51,846 nucleotides of DNA from Sporichthya brevicatena (GTDB lineage: Bacteria; Actinomycetota; Actinomycetes; Sporichthyales; Sporichthyaceae). Shown piece after piece: positions 7,786 to 18,533 of the stretch. Location of the stretch: positions 10,187 through 62,032 of the forward strand of contig NZ_BAAAHE010000027.1 in the NCBI RefSeq assembly GCF_039525035.1, in the 5' to 3' direction. The first letter of the stretch is position 1. The number at the start of each line of letters is the position of its first letter. The notes beneath the pieces are model-generated. The model was not told where the DNA came from and ran no database searches. It worked only from the letters and a program-made list of their open reading frames with translations. The position numbers and the translations under genes were made by a program.

Positions 7786-9537
7786 ATGGTGCGCGGCAGA
7801 GAGGGGTTCGGCGTCTGGGCCCCCGGGGCGGAGACGGTCGAGCTCGAGCTGAACGGGGCGCGGCACGCGATGCGCCGGGGCGAGGACGGGTGGTGGTCCG
7901 CCCCGGACGTCCCGGTCGAGCACGGGGCGGACTACGGCTACGTCGTGGACGGCGCCGGCCCGTTCCCCGACCCGCGGTCACGGTGGCAGCCCGACGGCGT
8001 GCACGGCCCGAGCCGGGTCGTCGACCACGACCGCTTCGCCTGGACCGACGCGAGCTGGCCCGGCCGCGGCCTGCCCGGGTCCGTCACCTACGAGCTGCAC
8101 GTCGGCACCTTCACCCCGGGCCGGACCTTCGACTCCGCGATCGAGCGCCTGGACCACCTCGTCGAGCTCGGCATCGACCTGGTCGAGCTGCTGCCGGTCG
8201 CCGCCTTCCCCGGCCGCCACGGGTGGGGCTACGACGGTGTCGCGCTGTACGCGGTGCACGACGCCTACGGCGGCCCCGAGGGGCTCAAGCGCTTCGTCGA
8301 CGCGTGCCACGCCCGCGGGCTCGGCGTGATGCTCGACGTCGTGTACAACCACCTCGGCCCGAGCGGGAACTACCTGTCCAGTTTCGGCCCGTACTTCACC
8401 GACAAGCACCACACGCCCTGGGGCGCGGCGGTGAACCTCGACGACGCGGGCAGCGACGAGGTGCGCCGCTTCATCATCGACAGCGCACTCGCCTGGCTGC
8501 GGGACTACCACGTCGACGGCCTGCGTCTGGACGCCGTGCACGCGCTCGCCGACGACCGCGCGACCCACCTGCTGACGGAGCTTCAGCTCGCGGTCGACGA
8601 GCTGGCCGCGGAGACGGGGAAGCCGCTGTTCCTCGTCGCGGAGTCGGACCGCAACGACCCGCGGACGGTCACCCCGATCGAGGCCGGCGGCATCGGCCTG
8701 GCCGGGCAGTGGGCCGACGACATCCACCACGCACTGCACTCGCTGCTCTCCGGGGAGCGGCAGGGCTACTACGTCGACTTCGGGTCGTACGAATGCCTGG
8801 CGAAGACCCTCACCGAGGCGTTCTTCCACGCCGGCACGTACTCGACGTTCCGGGGCCGGACGCACGGCGCCCCCGTCGACCGGTCCCGCATCCCCGGGCA
8901 CGCCTTCGTCACCTACCTGCAGAACCACGACCAGGTCGGCAACCGCGCGACCGGTAACCGGCTCTCGGCGTCGGTCTCCCCCGGCCGCATGGCGATCGGC
9001 GCCGCGCTGGTCCTGTGCTCGGCCTTCTCCCCCATGGTGTTCATGGGCGAGGAGTGGTCCGCGTCCACGCCCTGGCAGTACTTCACGGACCACCAGGAGG
9101 CCGAGCTCGCCGACGCCGTCCGCGAGGGCCGGCGCAACGAGTTCGCCTCCCACGGCTGGGACCGCGACGACATCCCCGACCCGCAGGACACCGCGACCGT
9201 CGAGGCGTCGACCCTCGACTGGGCCGAGCTCGACAAGGAGCCCCACGCCACGATGCTCCGCTGGTACCGGGACCTGATCGCGCTGCGGCGCGCCCAGCCG
9301 GACCTGACGGACCCTCGGCTCGACGCCGTGCGCGTGGAGTTCGACGCCGCCGCCCAGTGGGTCGTCATGCACCGCGGCCGTATCCGGGTCGTCGCCAACC
9401 TCGCGGACACTCCGCAGACCGTGCCGCTCGACGCCCCGGCCGGCGAGGTCCTGCTCGCGTGGTCGGAGGCCGAGCCGCAGGGCGCGGCCGTGGCGCTGGG
9501 AGCCGAGTCCGCGGCGCTCGTTACGGTGCGGGAGTGA
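7786..9537 (+). CDS. treZ: malto-oligosyltrehalose trehalohydrolase TreZ
   Basis: TreZ releases free trehalose from the maltooligosyl trehalose made by TreY. The 583-residue protein begins with an N-terminal CBM48-like domain (GVWAPGAETVELEL). The GH13 barrel follows, with YELHVGTFTP (about 102), DVVYNHLGPSGNY (184-196), GLRLDAVHAL with nucleophile Asp249, VAESDRND with acid/base Glu286 and YLQNHDQVGNR with Asp382. The ATG at 7786 gives the normal family length; the frame stays open far upstream, but that stretch is antisense to the protease. The stop codon overlaps the GTG start of the next gene (GTGA), so the RibD-like reductase may be translationally coupled. Confidence 0.95.
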   Translation: MVRGREGFGVWAPGAETVELELNGARHAMRRGEDGWWSAPDVPVEHGADYGYVVDGAGPFPDPRSRWQPDGVHGPSRVVDHDRFAWTDASWPGRGLPGSVTYELHVGTFTPGRTFDSAIERLDHLVELGIDLVELLPVAAFPGRHGWGYDGVALYAVHDAYGGPEGLKRFVDACHARGLGVMLDVVYNHLGPSGNYLSSFGPYFTDKHHTPWGAAVNLDDAGSDEVRRFIIDSALAWLRDYHVDGLRLDAVHALADDRATHLLTELQLAVDELAAETGKPLFLVAESDRNDPRTVTPIEAGGIGLAGQWADDIHHALHSLLSGERQGYYVDFGSYECLAKTLTEAFFHAGTYSTFRGRTHGAPVDRSRIPGHAFVTYLQNHDQVGNRATGNRLSASVSPGRMAIGAALVLCSAFSPMVFMGEEWSASTPWQYFTDHQEAELADAVREGRRNEFASHGWDRDDIPDPQDTATVEASTLDWAELDKEPHATMLRWYRDLIALRRAQPDLTDPRLDAVRVEFDAAAQWVVMHRGRIRVVANLADTPQTVPLDAPAGEVLLAWSEAEPQGAAVALGAESAALVTVRE

Positions 9538-10277
9538 TCTCCGCCGTAACCCCCGGTCCCGAGCTCGACGTCGAAGCCCTTGCCGCCGCCTACGCCTACC
9601 CCGCCGACATGCCCCGCGGCCGCTGGCTGCGCGCAAACATGGTCGGCACCGCCGACGGCGCGGCGATGGGCGGCAGTGGCGTCACGCGCCAGATCTCGAA
9701 CGCCAACGACCTCGGGCTGCTGCTCCTGCTGCGCTCGCTCTCCGACGTCGTCCTCGTCGGTCCGCGGACGGTGCGGGCCGAGAACTACGGCCCCGCCCGG
9801 ACCCGCGCGGACCACGCCGTCGTGCGCGGCGACCGGCCGCCGCCCCCGATCGCGGTGATGACCTCGAGCCTCGACCTGGACTTCTCCACGCCGCTGTTCA
9901 CCGAGCCCGCGGTGCCGACGATCGTCTTCACCGCCGAGACCGCCCCGGCCGAGGCGTTCGCCGCCGCGCGCAAGGTCGCCGACGTCGTCATCGTCGGGGA
10001 GGACTCGGTCCCGCTGCCCGCGGTCGTGGACCACCTCGTCGGCCGCGGCCACACCCGCCTGCTCTGCGAGGGCGGGCCCGGGATCCTCGCGAGCATGGCC
10101 GCCGCCGGCCTGGTCGACGAGCTCTGCCTCGCCCTCTCCCCGATCCTCGCCGGCGGCCGCGCCGGCCGCATTCTGCGCGGCCCCGAACTCGCCGGCGGCC
10201 TCCCGTTGACCCTCGCCCACACCCTCACCGACGAGGACGGGTTCCTGTTCCTCCGCTACCTCGTCCAGAACGCCTGA
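9534..10277 (+). CDS. pyrimidine reductase family protein (RibD C-terminal domain)
   Basis: The 247-residue product is a stand-alone RibD C-terminal / dihydrofolate-reductase-like domain. Visible family features are 'RANMVGTADGAAM' near residue 36, 'DVVLVGPRTVRAENY' in the middle, and 'LLCEGGPGILASMAAAGLVDELCL' near the C-terminus, which binds NADPH in RibD. No deaminase domain is present. Such proteins reduce the ribosyl ring of pyrimidine intermediates in riboflavin-like pathways, but the substrate of this stand-alone form is not certain. The GTG start overlaps the treZ stop by 4 nt. Downstream is the first copy of the A/B palindromic repeat. Confidence 0.85.
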   Translation: MISAVTPGPELDVEALAAAYAYPADMPRGRWLRANMVGTADGAAMGGSGVTRQISNANDLGLLLLLRSLSDVVLVGPRTVRAENYGPARTRADHAVVRGDRPPPPIAVMTSSLDLDFSTPLFTEPAVPTIVFTAETAPAEAFAAARKVADVVIVGEDSVPLPAVVDHLVGRGHTRLLCEGGPGILASMAAAGLVDELCLALSPILAGGRAGRILRGPELAGGLPLTLAHTLTDEDGFLFLRYLVQNA

Positions 10278-10298
10278 CCCAGCCAACCCCACTACTTG

Positions 10299-10369
10299 CT
10301 GCGGGATGACGTCCCGCAGAGGGCCCCTGTCAGCCCGCAGGAGGGCCGACACCCCACCCCTGCGGGACG

Positions 10370-10378
<9 letters not shown>
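10299..10378. repeat. A-B-A' palindromic repeat element, copy 1
   Basis: Module A (10301-10317) is GCGGGATGACGTCCCGC. Its exact reverse complement (A') is at 10362-10378, 61 bp later. Between them module B (10328-10351) has arms TGTCAGCCC and GGGCCGACA, which pair with one G-T wobble. The linkers are 10 nt each. The whole element can therefore fold as one long hairpin or as three small ones. It lies between convergent genes: the RibD-like gene ends at 10277, and the stop codon of the ligase gene (10370-10372) lies inside A'. Related copies are at 18435-18516 and 48230-48369. Confidence 0.88.
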
Positions 10379-11452
<1,074 letters not shown>

Positions 11453-11544
11453 GCCGCGATCCTTGCACTCGGCAGAGACACCCCGGGACATACTGGACGG
11501 CGCGGGGCGATCCCGCCCAACGGTGTTTTCCGGGAGGGCATGAC

Positions 11545-13290
11545 GTGCAGGGCTTTCGCGTGACGGGTGCTGTGGGCATCGCCGGCCTGGCCGCCGCGGT
11601 GACGGCGGCGCTGCTCCCGGTGGGCACGAACGCCCTCGCGGACTCCACCGGCGACCCCGTCGAGTACGTCACGTTGTTCGCCGGGACCGACGCCCGGACC
11701 CGGGACGCGGCGCGCGCCGCCATTTCGGCCGCGGGCGGGCAGATCCTGCAGGAGAACGAGGCGATCGGCACCGCGCTGGTCCGCACCGACCGGACGCAGT
11801 TCCGGACGCTGGTGCGCCGCGGCGGCGCCGTCCTCGGAGCGGTGCCCAACCGCGTCATCGGCCAGGCCCCGGAGCTGACCCGCACCCGTGACGTCGTCGA
11901 GCGCCTCTCCCCCGCCGACCGCGCCGAGGCCACCAAGCGGTTCCGCGCCGCGGCCCCCAAGCAGACGCATCGCGCCGCGGCCGTCGCCGGCGCCGAGCCC
12001 CTCGCCGACCTGCAGTGGAACATGCAGATGATCGGCGCGACCCCGACCGGCTCCTACGCCTCCGAACTCGGCGACAAGCGCGTCCGCGTCGGGGTCATGG
12101 ACACCGGCATCGACGGCGCGCACCCCGACCTCGCGCCGAACTTCGACGCACGGCTGTCGAAGAACTTCACCACCGACATCCCCGAGGCTGACGGCCCGTG
12201 TGAAGTGACGACGTGTCAGGACCCGGCCGACGTCGACGACAACGGCCACGGCACCCACGTCGCCGGCATCATCGGCGCGGCGATCAACGGCATCGGCATC
12301 GCGGGCGTCGCCCCCGAGGTGACCCTGGTCAACGTCCGCGCCGGGCAGGACTCCGGGTTCTTCTTCCTGCAGTCCGTGACCGACGCACTGACGTACTCCG
12401 CGGACATCGGCCTCGACGTGGTCAACATGAGCTTCTACGTCGACCCCTGGCTGTACAACTGCTCGGCCAATCCCACCGACTCGCCCGAGGAGCAGGAGCA
12501 GCAGCGCCTGACCGTCGAGGCCGTCCAGCGCGCCGCGGACTACGCGCGGGGGCACGGCGTCACGCTCGTGGGCGCGCTCGGCAACGAGAGCACCGACCTC
12601 GGCAAGGTGAGCGCGGACGACTCCAGCCCGAACTTCCCCGAGGGCAACGAGCGCGAGCGCGTCGTCGACAACTCCTGCCTGACGGTGCCGGCCGAGACCA
12701 CCGGCGTCGTCTCGGTCTCCGCCCTCGGCCCGTCCGGCCGCAAGGCGTACTACTCGAACTACGGCACCGAGCAGACCGACATCTCCGCGCCCGGGGGCGA
12801 CGCCTTCGACACCCCGGACTTCAAGGTCGACCCCAAGGGCCAGATCCTGTCCGCCTATCCCGAGGCCCTCGGTCGCGCGGAGGGCGAGATCGACGAGAAC
12901 GGGGAGCCCACCTCGCCGTTCACCGTGAAGGACTGCGCCGGCGACGTCTGCGCGTACTACCAGTACCTGCAGGGCACATCGATGGCCGCGCCGCACGTCG
13001 CCGGGGTCGCCGCGCTGGTGGTCAGCCGCGTCGGCTTCGGCCAGGGTTCGGGCTTCGGCCTCGACCCGGGTATCACCGAGAGCGTGCTGTTCAACACGGC
13101 GACCACGCAGTCCTGCCCGAACCCGCCGGACTACGCGTACACGGTCAACGGCGCCAGCGGCACCCGCGAGTTCACCCACACCTGCGAGACCACGAACTCC
13201 ACCAACGGCTTCTACGGCCGCGGCATCGTGAACGCGCAGGCAGTCGGGAACCTGCTCCCGCTCGCGGATCTGACGGCCCCTCCGCGGTAG
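11545..13290 (+). CDS. secreted S8 subtilase with internal cysteine-rich insertions
   Basis: The 581-residue protein has a signal peptide (hydrophobic residues 7-24, likely cut near 'NALADS'). An I9-like propeptide covers about residues 40-105, and the catalytic domain follows. The triad is Asp186 in GVMDTGID, His235 in NGHGTHVAG and Ser479 in GTSMAAPHVAG; Asn347 in GALGNES is the oxyanion residue. Long insertions carry Cys219/224, Cys306/378 and Cys464/469, which could form disulfides outside the cell. GTG 11545 has GGGAGG about 8 nt upstream. The gene sits head-on between the minus-strand ligase and polymerase genes and ends only 3 bp from the end of the polymerase gene. The substrate is unknown. 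Confidence 0.88.
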   Translation: MQGFRVTGAVGIAGLAAAVTAALLPVGTNALADSTGDPVEYVTLFAGTDARTRDAARAAISAAGGQILQENEAIGTALVRTDRTQFRTLVRRGGAVLGAVPNRVIGQAPELTRTRDVVERLSPADRAEATKRFRAAAPKQTHRAAAVAGAEPLADLQWNMQMIGATPTGSYASELGDKRVRVGVMDTGIDGAHPDLAPNFDARLSKNFTTDIPEADGPCEVTTCQDPADVDDNGHGTHVAGIIGAAINGIGIAGVAPEVTLVNVRAGQDSGFFFLQSVTDALTYSADIGLDVVNMSFYVDPWLYNCSANPTDSPEEQEQQRLTVEAVQRAADYARGHGVTLVGALGNESTDLGKVSADDSSPNFPEGNERERVVDNSCLTVPAETTGVVSVSALGPSGRKAYYSNYGTEQTDISAPGGDAFDTPDFKVDPKGQILSAYPEALGRAEGEIDENGEPTSPFTVKDCAGDVCAYYQYLQGTSMAAPHVAGVAALVVSRVGFGQGSGFGLDPGITESVLFNTATTQSCPNPPDYAYTVNGASGTREFTHTCETTNSTNGFYGRGIVNAQAVGNLLPLADLTAPPR

Positions 13291-13293
13291 ACC

Positions 13294-14358
13294 TCAGCTC
13301 TCCGCGTCGGGGTCCTTCTTCGCCCGACTCGGCTGGACCCGCTTGGGCTCCCCCGCCATCTTCGGGTACTCGGGCGGGTACGGCATGTCGGTCAGGCCGT
13401 GGTCCCGCTCGTCACGTTCGTACCACTCCAGCAGCGGGGTCAGGTCGTGGGCGACGTCGTCGATCGCGGCGTGGAGGTCACCCTTCTCGGCGAACCGGGC
13501 CGGCATCGTGCGGACGGTGAAGTCGGCCGGGCTCACCGAGGGCAACTCGTCCCACGTCACCGGCGCCGAGACCGGCGCGTGGGCGAAGGGACGGATCGAG
13601 TACGCCGACGCGATCGTCCGGTCGCGGGCGTTCTGGTTGTAGTCGATGAAGATCGTCTCGCCGCGTTCCTCCTTCCACCACTTGGTGGTGACGCGGCCGG
13701 GCATGCGGCGCTCGAGCTCGCGGCCGAACGCGATCGCGGCGTGCCGGACGTCGGTGAACGTCCACCGCGGCTCGATGCGGACGTAGATGTGGATCCCCCG
13801 CCCGCCCGAGGTCTTCGGAAACCCGACCCAGCCGAGGTCGGCGAGCACCTCCCGAGCGCAGCCGGCGACCTCGACCGCGTCGGCGAAGTCGGTCCCGGGC
13901 TGGGGGTCGAGGTCGATGCGGAGCTCGTCCGGGTGGTCGACGTCGAAGCGACGCACCGGCCAGGGGTGGAACGTGATCGTGCCCAGGTTCGCGCAGTACG
14001 CCACCGTGGCCGGCTCGGTCGGGCAGATCTCGTCCGCCGTCCGGCCGGAGGGGAACGCGATCTCGGCGGTCACGACCCACTCGGGAGCGCCCTTCGGCAC
14101 CCGCTTCTGGTAGAACGCGTCGGCCCCGCGCGGGTCGGCACGGGTGGCCCGCTTCGCGCCCTCGAACACCCCGCCCGGCCAGCGCTCGAGCGTCGTGGGC
14201 CGGTCCCCCAGCGCGCGCAGGATCCCGTCGGCGACCGCGAGGTAGTACTCGACCATCTCCCGCTTGGTGATCCCGACCGCCGGGAAGTAGACCTTGTCGG
14301 GGTTGGTGAGCTTGACCAGCCGCTCCCCGACCTCCAGCTCCACGAAGGGCGATGCCAT
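13294..14358 (-). CDS. LigD-type DNA polymerase/primase domain protein (PolC/PolD1-like)
   Basis: The 354-residue product is a stand-alone archaeo-eukaryotic primase-type polymerase of the LigD_pol family. It starts with '[12 protein letters not shown]', a family signature. The metal-binding pair is Asp149/Asp151 in ELRIDLDPQ, nucleotide binding is by [12 protein letters not shown] (about 188), and a third Asp is in [13 protein letters not shown] (about 240). Such proteins fill short gaps, often inserting ribonucleotides, and cooperate with a LigC ligase, which here is 1.8 kb downstream on the same strand. ATG 14358 is used; GTG 14367 is an alternative, and neither has a clear Shine-Dalgarno. 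The C-terminus is Lys/Arg-rich. Confidence 0.88.
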   Translation of the reverse strand: MASPFVELEVGERLVKLTNPDKVYFPAVGITKREMVEYYLAVADGILRALGDRPTTLERWPGGVFEGAKRATRADPRGADAFYQKRVPKGAPEWVVTAEIAFPSGRTADEICPTEPATVAYCANLGTITFHPWPVRRFDVDHPDELRIDLDPQPGTDFADAVEVAGCAREVLADLGWVGFPKTSGGRGIHIYVRIEPRWTFTDVRHAAIAFGRELERRMPGRVTTKWWKEERGETIFIDYNQNARDRTIASAYSIRPFAHAPVSAPVTWDELPSVSPADFTVRTMPARFAEKGDLHAAIDDVAHDLTPLLEWYERDERDHGLTDMPYPPEYPKMAGEPKRVQPSRAKKDPDAES

Positions 14359-14433
14359 GATCCGCACGCTATGTCACAACCCGGTAAGGACCGGACGGGA
14401 AACACCCGGACAGGCGGATCGGTTGGAGTGGGC

Positions 14434-14847
14434 ATGACGACTGAGAAGCAGTACCCCGTCACCAAGACCGAGGCCGAGTGGCGCGAGCAGCTCAGCCCCG
14501 AGGAGTACCACGTCCTGCGCGAGGCGGGCACCGAGCGCCCCTGGTCCGGTGAGTACAACGACACCAAGACCGTCGGCGTCTACACCTGTCGCGCCTGCGG
14601 GGCGGAGCTGTTCCGCTCCGAGACCAAGTTCGACTCGCACTGCGGCTGGCCGTCGTTCTACGACCCGGCGGACTCCGACGCGGTCGAGGAGATCGAGGAC
14701 CGCTCGCACGGCATGGTCCGCACCGAGGTCCGGTGCAAGAACTGCGGCGGCCACCTCGGCCACGTCTTCCCCGACGGGTACGACCAGCCCACCGGCCTGC
14801 GCTACTGCATCAACTCGCTCTCGATCCGGCTCGAGCCGGCCGAGTAG
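14434..14847 (+). CDS. msrB: peptide-methionine (R)-S-oxide reductase MsrB
   Basis: MsrB reduces methionine-R-sulfoxide in proteins with electrons from thioredoxin. The 137-residue product is full length. Zinc is held by Cys52/Cys55 (CRAC) and Cys101/Cys104 (CKNC). The catalytic cysteine is Cys125 in GLRYCINS, and Cys70 in SHCGWPSF could be the resolving residue. ATG 14434 has GGAG 5 nt upstream. It is divergent from the polymerase gene and convergent with hemQ. Confidence 0.95.
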   Translation: MTTEKQYPVTKTEAEWREQLSPEEYHVLREAGTERPWSGEYNDTKTVGVYTCRACGAELFRSETKFDSHCGWPSFYDPADSDAVEEIEDRSHGMVRTEVRCKNCGGHLGHVFPDGYDQPTGLRYCINSLSIRLEPAE

Positions 14848-14861
14848 CGGCGCAACTTCTC

Positions 14862-14910
14862 CTGCGCGGCGCGCCCTTCCCGACCCCGGGATGGGCGCGC
14901 AACGCCGCAG
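14862..14910. terminator. possible bidirectional terminator hairpin between msrB and hemQ
   Basis: GCGCGCCC (14869-14876) pairs with GGGCGCGC (14893-14900) over a 16-nt loop. CTGCG (14862-14866) can extend the stem with CGCAG (14906-14910). The hairpin occupies most of the 70-bp gap between the convergent msrB and hemQ ends. There is no T-run, so termination is inferred only from structure and position. Confidence 0.4.
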
Positions 14911-14917
14911 AAGACGG

Positions 14918-15661
14918 TTACGGCAGCGCCGCGACGAGGTCCGCGGGCTCGCGGCGACGGCCGGTGTAGAACGGCGTCTCGTGCTTCGTGTACAGCCGCG
15001 CCTCGCTGCCGCGGAGGTGACGCATCAGGTCGACGATCCGGTACAGCTCGTCGGCCTCGAACGCCAGCATCCACTCGTAGTCGCCGAGCGCGAAGGCCGG
15101 GACGGTGTTCGCCCGGACGTCCGGGTACTCGCGCGCCATCCGGCCGTGCTCGGCGAGCATCCCGCGGCGCTTGTCGTCCTCGAGCAGGTACCACTCGAGC
15201 GTGCGGACGAACGGGTACACGCAGACGTAGTCGCGCGGCCGCTCATCGGCGAGGAACGCCGGGATGTGGCTCTTGTTGAACTCGGCGGGCCGGTGCAGCG
15301 CGAGCTGCGACCAGACCGGGTCACAGGCGCGGCCCAGGGCGGTGCGCCGGAACTCCGAGTAGGCCTGCTGCAGGTCGTCGGAGTTCTCGGCGTGCCACCA
15401 GATCATCAGGTCGGCGTCGGCCTTCAGACCGCTCACGTCGTAGAGGCCGCGGACGACGACGTCCTTGGCCGCGAGCTGGTCGAGGAGGGCGACGAACTCC
15501 TCCGTCAGCGCCGTCCGGTCGGTCTCGCCGAGCGGCCGCGCGACCCGGAACACCGACCACATCGTGTAGCGGATGACCTCGTTGAGCTCGCGGGCGGACA
15601 TCTCCGACCGCGGACGCTCGCTCGACGTGGGGTTGGACGCGGGAGTCTCGGGGGCGCTCAT
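14918..15661 (-). CDS. hemQ: HemQ/ChdC, coproheme decarboxylase
   Basis: HemQ converts Fe-coproporphyrin III (coproheme) to heme b in the Gram-positive late pathway. The 247-residue protein is of the chlorite-dismutase fold. It has a Pro/Ser-rich N-terminal tail, then [18 protein letters not shown], the core [20 protein letters not shown], and the active-site segment [12 protein letters not shown] with Tyr149. The proximal heme ligand is probably His172 in [12 protein letters not shown]. The ATG overlaps the hemG stop in a 4-nt ATGA, so translation is coupled to hemG. The tail start could also be Met21. Confidence 0.95.
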   Translation of the reverse strand: MSAPETPASNPTSSERPRSEMSARELNEVIRYTMWSVFRVARPLGETDRTALTEEFVALLDQLAAKDVVVRGLYDVSGLKADADLMIWWHAENSDDLQQAYSEFRRTALGRACDPVWSQLALHRPAEFNKSHIPAFLADERPRDYVCVYPFVRTLEWYLLEDDKRRGMLAEHGRMAREYPDVRANTVPAFALGDYEWMLAFEADELYRIVDLMRHLRGSEARLYTKHETPFYTGRRREPADLVAALP

Positions 15662-17064
15662 GCCCCCATTGTGCCGCCGGGCCGACCGGCACCGACAATC
15701 CGCTCCGCCGCCAGGCGGGCGGTCGCCACACAGGCCGCGATCCCGACGCCGTCGTAGGCCGCCCCGCAGACCGCGAGGCCGGGGACGGCGTCGACGGCCG
15801 CCCGGATCCGCCGCACCCGGTCCAGGTGCCCGACCGTGTACTGCGGGAGCGCCCCGCCCCACCGGTGCACGGAGGCATCGACCGGCGAGCCGGCCAGGCC
15901 CGTGGCGTGCGCGACGTCGACGGCGACGCCGTGGATGAGGTCCTCGTCGTCGCGCTGGAGGTCCGCCTCCTCGCCGAGGCGGCCGATCGAGGCGCGCAGC
16001 ACGGTCCCGGAGCCCGCCCGGCCGGCGGCCTGCGCCAGCCAGTCCCACTTGCGCGACGAGACGGTGACGGCCTTGATCAGCCGCCGGTCGACGGCCGGGA
16101 CGAGGAACCCGCTGCCGGCCACCGGCGGCTCCCCCGCACTCGGCGGGTACACCAGGGTCACGATCGCCATCGAGGCGTACTCGATGCCGGCGAGCTCGCT
16201 CGCGGCCGCGGGGACGGCGTCGCCCAGCAACCGGGCCGCGGCCGGGGCCGGGACCGCGACGACGACCGCGTCGGCCGCCAGGTGCTCGTCCGTCAGCCCG
16301 GAACGGGTGCGCAGGCTCCAGCCGGTCGGGGTGCGGGTCAGGCCCTGGACCGTCACGCCCGTCCGCACGTCGGCGCCGGACGCGGCCGCCACCGCGCCGG
16401 GCAGGCGCGCGACACCGCCGGTGATCCCGGCGAAGACGTGACCCGGCTGCGTCGCGGCCTTGATCTCGGCCGCGGCCTTGGTCAGCGGGACGCCCTCGGT
16501 CACGGCGCGCGCGAACTGCGGCAGCGTGGCGAACATCGAGAGCTGGTCGGCGTGGCCGGCGTAAACCCCGCCGAGGAGCGGGTCGACCATGCGCTCGACG
16601 ATCTCCTCGCCGAGGCGGTCGCCGACGTACGCGGCGACCGAGATGTCCTCGGTCCGCGGCTGCACCGGCATCACCGGCTCGGCCATCGCGCGGGTCACGC
16701 CGGCGGTCGAGACGATGCCGGAGCGGGCGAGCGCGGCGAGGTCGCTGGGGACGCCCATGACCTGCTCGGCCGGGAGCGGCCGCACGTGCCCCCGGCTCCA
16801 CATGCCCGCCGACGTCGTCACCGGGTGCACGAGGTCGTCCCCGAGCCCGACGGCGCGGATCAGGTCCACCGCCTCCGGGCGCCGGGCCAGCACCGACTCG
16901 GCGCCGGTCTCGACGGTCACGCCGCCGACCTCGACGCTGCCGAGCTTCCCGCCGACCCGGGGCGAGCCCTCGAGCACGACGACCTCGCCCGACGGCTCCA
17001 GCTGCCGCAGGAACCACGCGGCGGACAGCCCCGCGATCCCGCCTCCGACGACCACGACTCGCAC
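15658..17064 (-). CDS. hemG: HemG/HemY-type coproporphyrinogen (protoporphyrinogen) oxidase
   Basis: This 468-residue FAD enzyme oxidises coproporphyrinogen III to coproporphyrin III (the CgoX role in actinobacteria). The N-terminus [18 protein letters not shown] is a dinucleotide-binding fold, followed by [38 protein letters not shown] is a family segment. The C-terminal FAD contact is [28 protein letters not shown] 17064 is chosen because it places the GxGxxG strand at residue 2, with GGAAG upstream; the frame is open to 17229, but that part is antisense to the next gene. It is coupled to hemQ by a 4-nt overlap, and hemE lies nearby on the same strand. Confidence 0.93.
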   Translation of the reverse strand: MRVVVVGGGIAGLSAAWFLRQLEPSGEVVVLEGSPRVGGKLGSVEVGGVTVETGAESVLARRPEAVDLIRAVGLGDDLVHPVTTSAGMWSRGHVRPLPAEQVMGVPSDLAALARSGIVSTAGVTRAMAEPVMPVQPRTEDISVAAYVGDRLGEEIVERMVDPLLGGVYAGHADQLSMFATLPQFARAVTEGVPLTKAAAEIKAATQPGHVFAGITGGVARLPGAVAAASGADVRTGVTVQGLTRTPTGWSLRTRSGLTDEHLAADAVVVAVPAPAAARLLGDAVPAAASELAGIEYASMAIVTLVYPPSAGEPPVAGSGFLVPAVDRRLIKAVTVSSRKWDWLAQAAGRAGSGTVLRASIGRLGEEADLQRDDEDLIHGVAVDVAHATGLAGSPVDASVHRWGGALPQYTVGHLDRVRRIRAAVDAVPGLAVCGAAYDGVGIAACVATARLAAERIVGAGRPGGTMGA

Positions 17065-17128
17065 GGGGTCAGACTTCCACGTCGCAAAGCGGACCTTCGC
17101 CCCCAGGGCGGACACGTATCGTCGCCCC

Positions 17129-18424
17129 ATGTCGGTCGCTGCCCAGGTGTGCGGGGGGCTGGCGGGCGCGCTCGTCCTGGCCGCGGCGGTCGGTTCGGCC
17201 CCCGCGGTCGCCGCCCCGGGTGACCTCACCCGCGTCAGCGTGGACAGTGCGGGCCGGCAGGGCTCCGACGACAGCTACGCCCCGGCGATCAGTGCCGACG
17301 GCCGGTTCGTCGCGTTCGACTCCGAGGCCCCGGACCTGGTCGGCGGCGACACCAACCGCGCCACCGACGTCTTCGTCCACGACCGCCGGACCGGGCGCAC
17401 GACCCGCGTGAGCGTCTCCAGCGCGGGCGCCGAGGGCAACCGGGGCTCGTACACCCCGGCGATCTCCGGCGACGGACGCTGGGTGGCGTTCGTGTCCGAG
17501 GCGACCAACCTCGTCCCCGGCGACACCAACGGCGACGCCGACGTGTTCCTCCACGACCGTCGGACGAAGCGCACCGTCCGGCTCTCGCTCGCCACCGACG
17601 ACCGCGAGACCACCGGCGGCACCTCGCCGGTGATCAGCCGCAACGGGCGGTACGTCGTCTACAACGTCGGGACTCCCCTGCGCTCGGTCGGCGACGACTC
17701 CGACCTCGCCGGGATGTTCGTCCACGACACGAGGACCGGGAAACGCACGCGTCTGCCCGGCGTCGCGGGCGTCGACCCGTCGATCTCCGCGAACGGCCGG
17801 TACGTCGCGTTCTCCTCCGAGGTCCGCGACCTCGTCCCGGGCGACACCAACCACGTCTTCGACTGCTTCGTCCTCGACCGGCGGACCGGCCGCATCACGC
17901 GCGTCAGCGTCGGCCCGAAGGGCCGGCAGGGCAACGGCGAGAGCAGCGGTGCGGTCATCTCCGCGAACGGCCGCTACGTCGCGTTCGCCTCGACGGCGTC
18001 GAACCTGGTCCGCGGGGACACCAACCGCGTCGACGACGTCTTCGTCCGCGACCTGCGGACCGGCACGACCCGGCGCGTCAGCGTCCGCCCCGGTGGCGGC
18101 CAGGCCGACGGCATCTCCGGCGGACCGGTCCTGTCGGCGAACGGGCGGTACCTGCTGTTCCTCTCGGCGGCGGGCAACCTCCTCCGCGGCGGCGGTTCCG
18201 GTGGTCGTGGCGGCGCGGACTTCCACATCTACCGGGCCGACCTGACCACCGGCGCGCTCGTCCGCGTCACCTCGAGCCCCACCGGCCGCCCCGCGAACGC
18301 CGAGAGCACCTCGTTCCCCGCGATGAGCGCGAACGGCCGCATCGTCGCCTTCGGCTCCCGCGCGTCCAACCTCGTCCGCGGCGACACCAACGGCCGCGAC
18401 GACATCTTCGTCCGCGAGTTCTAG
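17129..18424 (+). CDS. secreted TolB/PD40-like beta-propeller protein
   Basis: The 431-residue product starts with a clear signal peptide (hydrophobic residues 9-26, cleavage near AVAAPG). The rest is six to seven repeats of about 51-55 residues. Each repeat follows the pattern 'IS.NGRYVAF.S...NLV.GDTN...DVFV.D.RTG...RVSV', as in TolB-like / WD40-like PD40 propellers. The repeats are regular at protein level but diverged at DNA level. No enzymatic motif was seen, so it probably binds a ligand or partner outside the cell. ATG 17129 overlaps no other gene, and hemG starts 65 bp away on the other strand. The gene ends next to repeat copy 2. Confidence 0.8.
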   Translation: MSVAAQVCGGLAGALVLAAAVGSAPAVAAPGDLTRVSVDSAGRQGSDDSYAPAISADGRFVAFDSEAPDLVGGDTNRATDVFVHDRRTGRTTRVSVSSAGAEGNRGSYTPAISGDGRWVAFVSEATNLVPGDTNGDADVFLHDRRTKRTVRLSLATDDRETTGGTSPVISRNGRYVVYNVGTPLRSVGDDSDLAGMFVHDTRTGKRTRLPGVAGVDPSISANGRYVAFSSEVRDLVPGDTNHVFDCFVLDRRTGRITRVSVGPKGRQGNGESSGAVISANGRYVAFASTASNLVRGDTNRVDDVFVRDLRTGTTRRVSVRPGGGQADGISGGPVLSANGRYLLFLSAAGNLLRGGGSGGRGGADFHIYRADLTTGALVRVTSSPTGRPANAESTSFPAMSANGRIVAFGSRASNLVRGDTNGRDDIFVREF

Positions 18425-18434
18425 CCGGCCCGTT

Positions 18435-18516
18435 CTGCGGGATGACGTCCCGGGCAGGGCCCCTGTCAGCCCGCAGGAGGGCCGACACCCCACCCGTGCG
18501 GGACGTCATCCCGCAG
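18435..18516. repeat. A-B-A' palindromic repeat element, copy 2
   Basis: Module A is at 18437-18453 (the last base differs from copy 1). Module B arms are at 18464-18472 and 18479-18487, and A' is at 18498-18514. Start-to-start spacing of A and A' is again 61 bp, and the internal sequence is nearly identical to copy 1 at 10299-10378. It fills the space between the convergent propeller gene (ends 18424) and hemE (ends 18534). Confidence 0.88.
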
Positions 18517-18533
18517 GTTCTCGCCGGGCGGGG

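Noticed and set aside
7978-9636. 552-residue open frame antisense to treZ
   Set aside because: It has no motifs and lies wholly across treZ and the start of the RibD-like gene.
15662-17017. Long upstream extension of hemQ to 699 residues
   Set aside because: The extension is a wrong-frame reading of hemG (Arg/Gly-rich). HemQ starts at 15661 within the hemG stop overlap.
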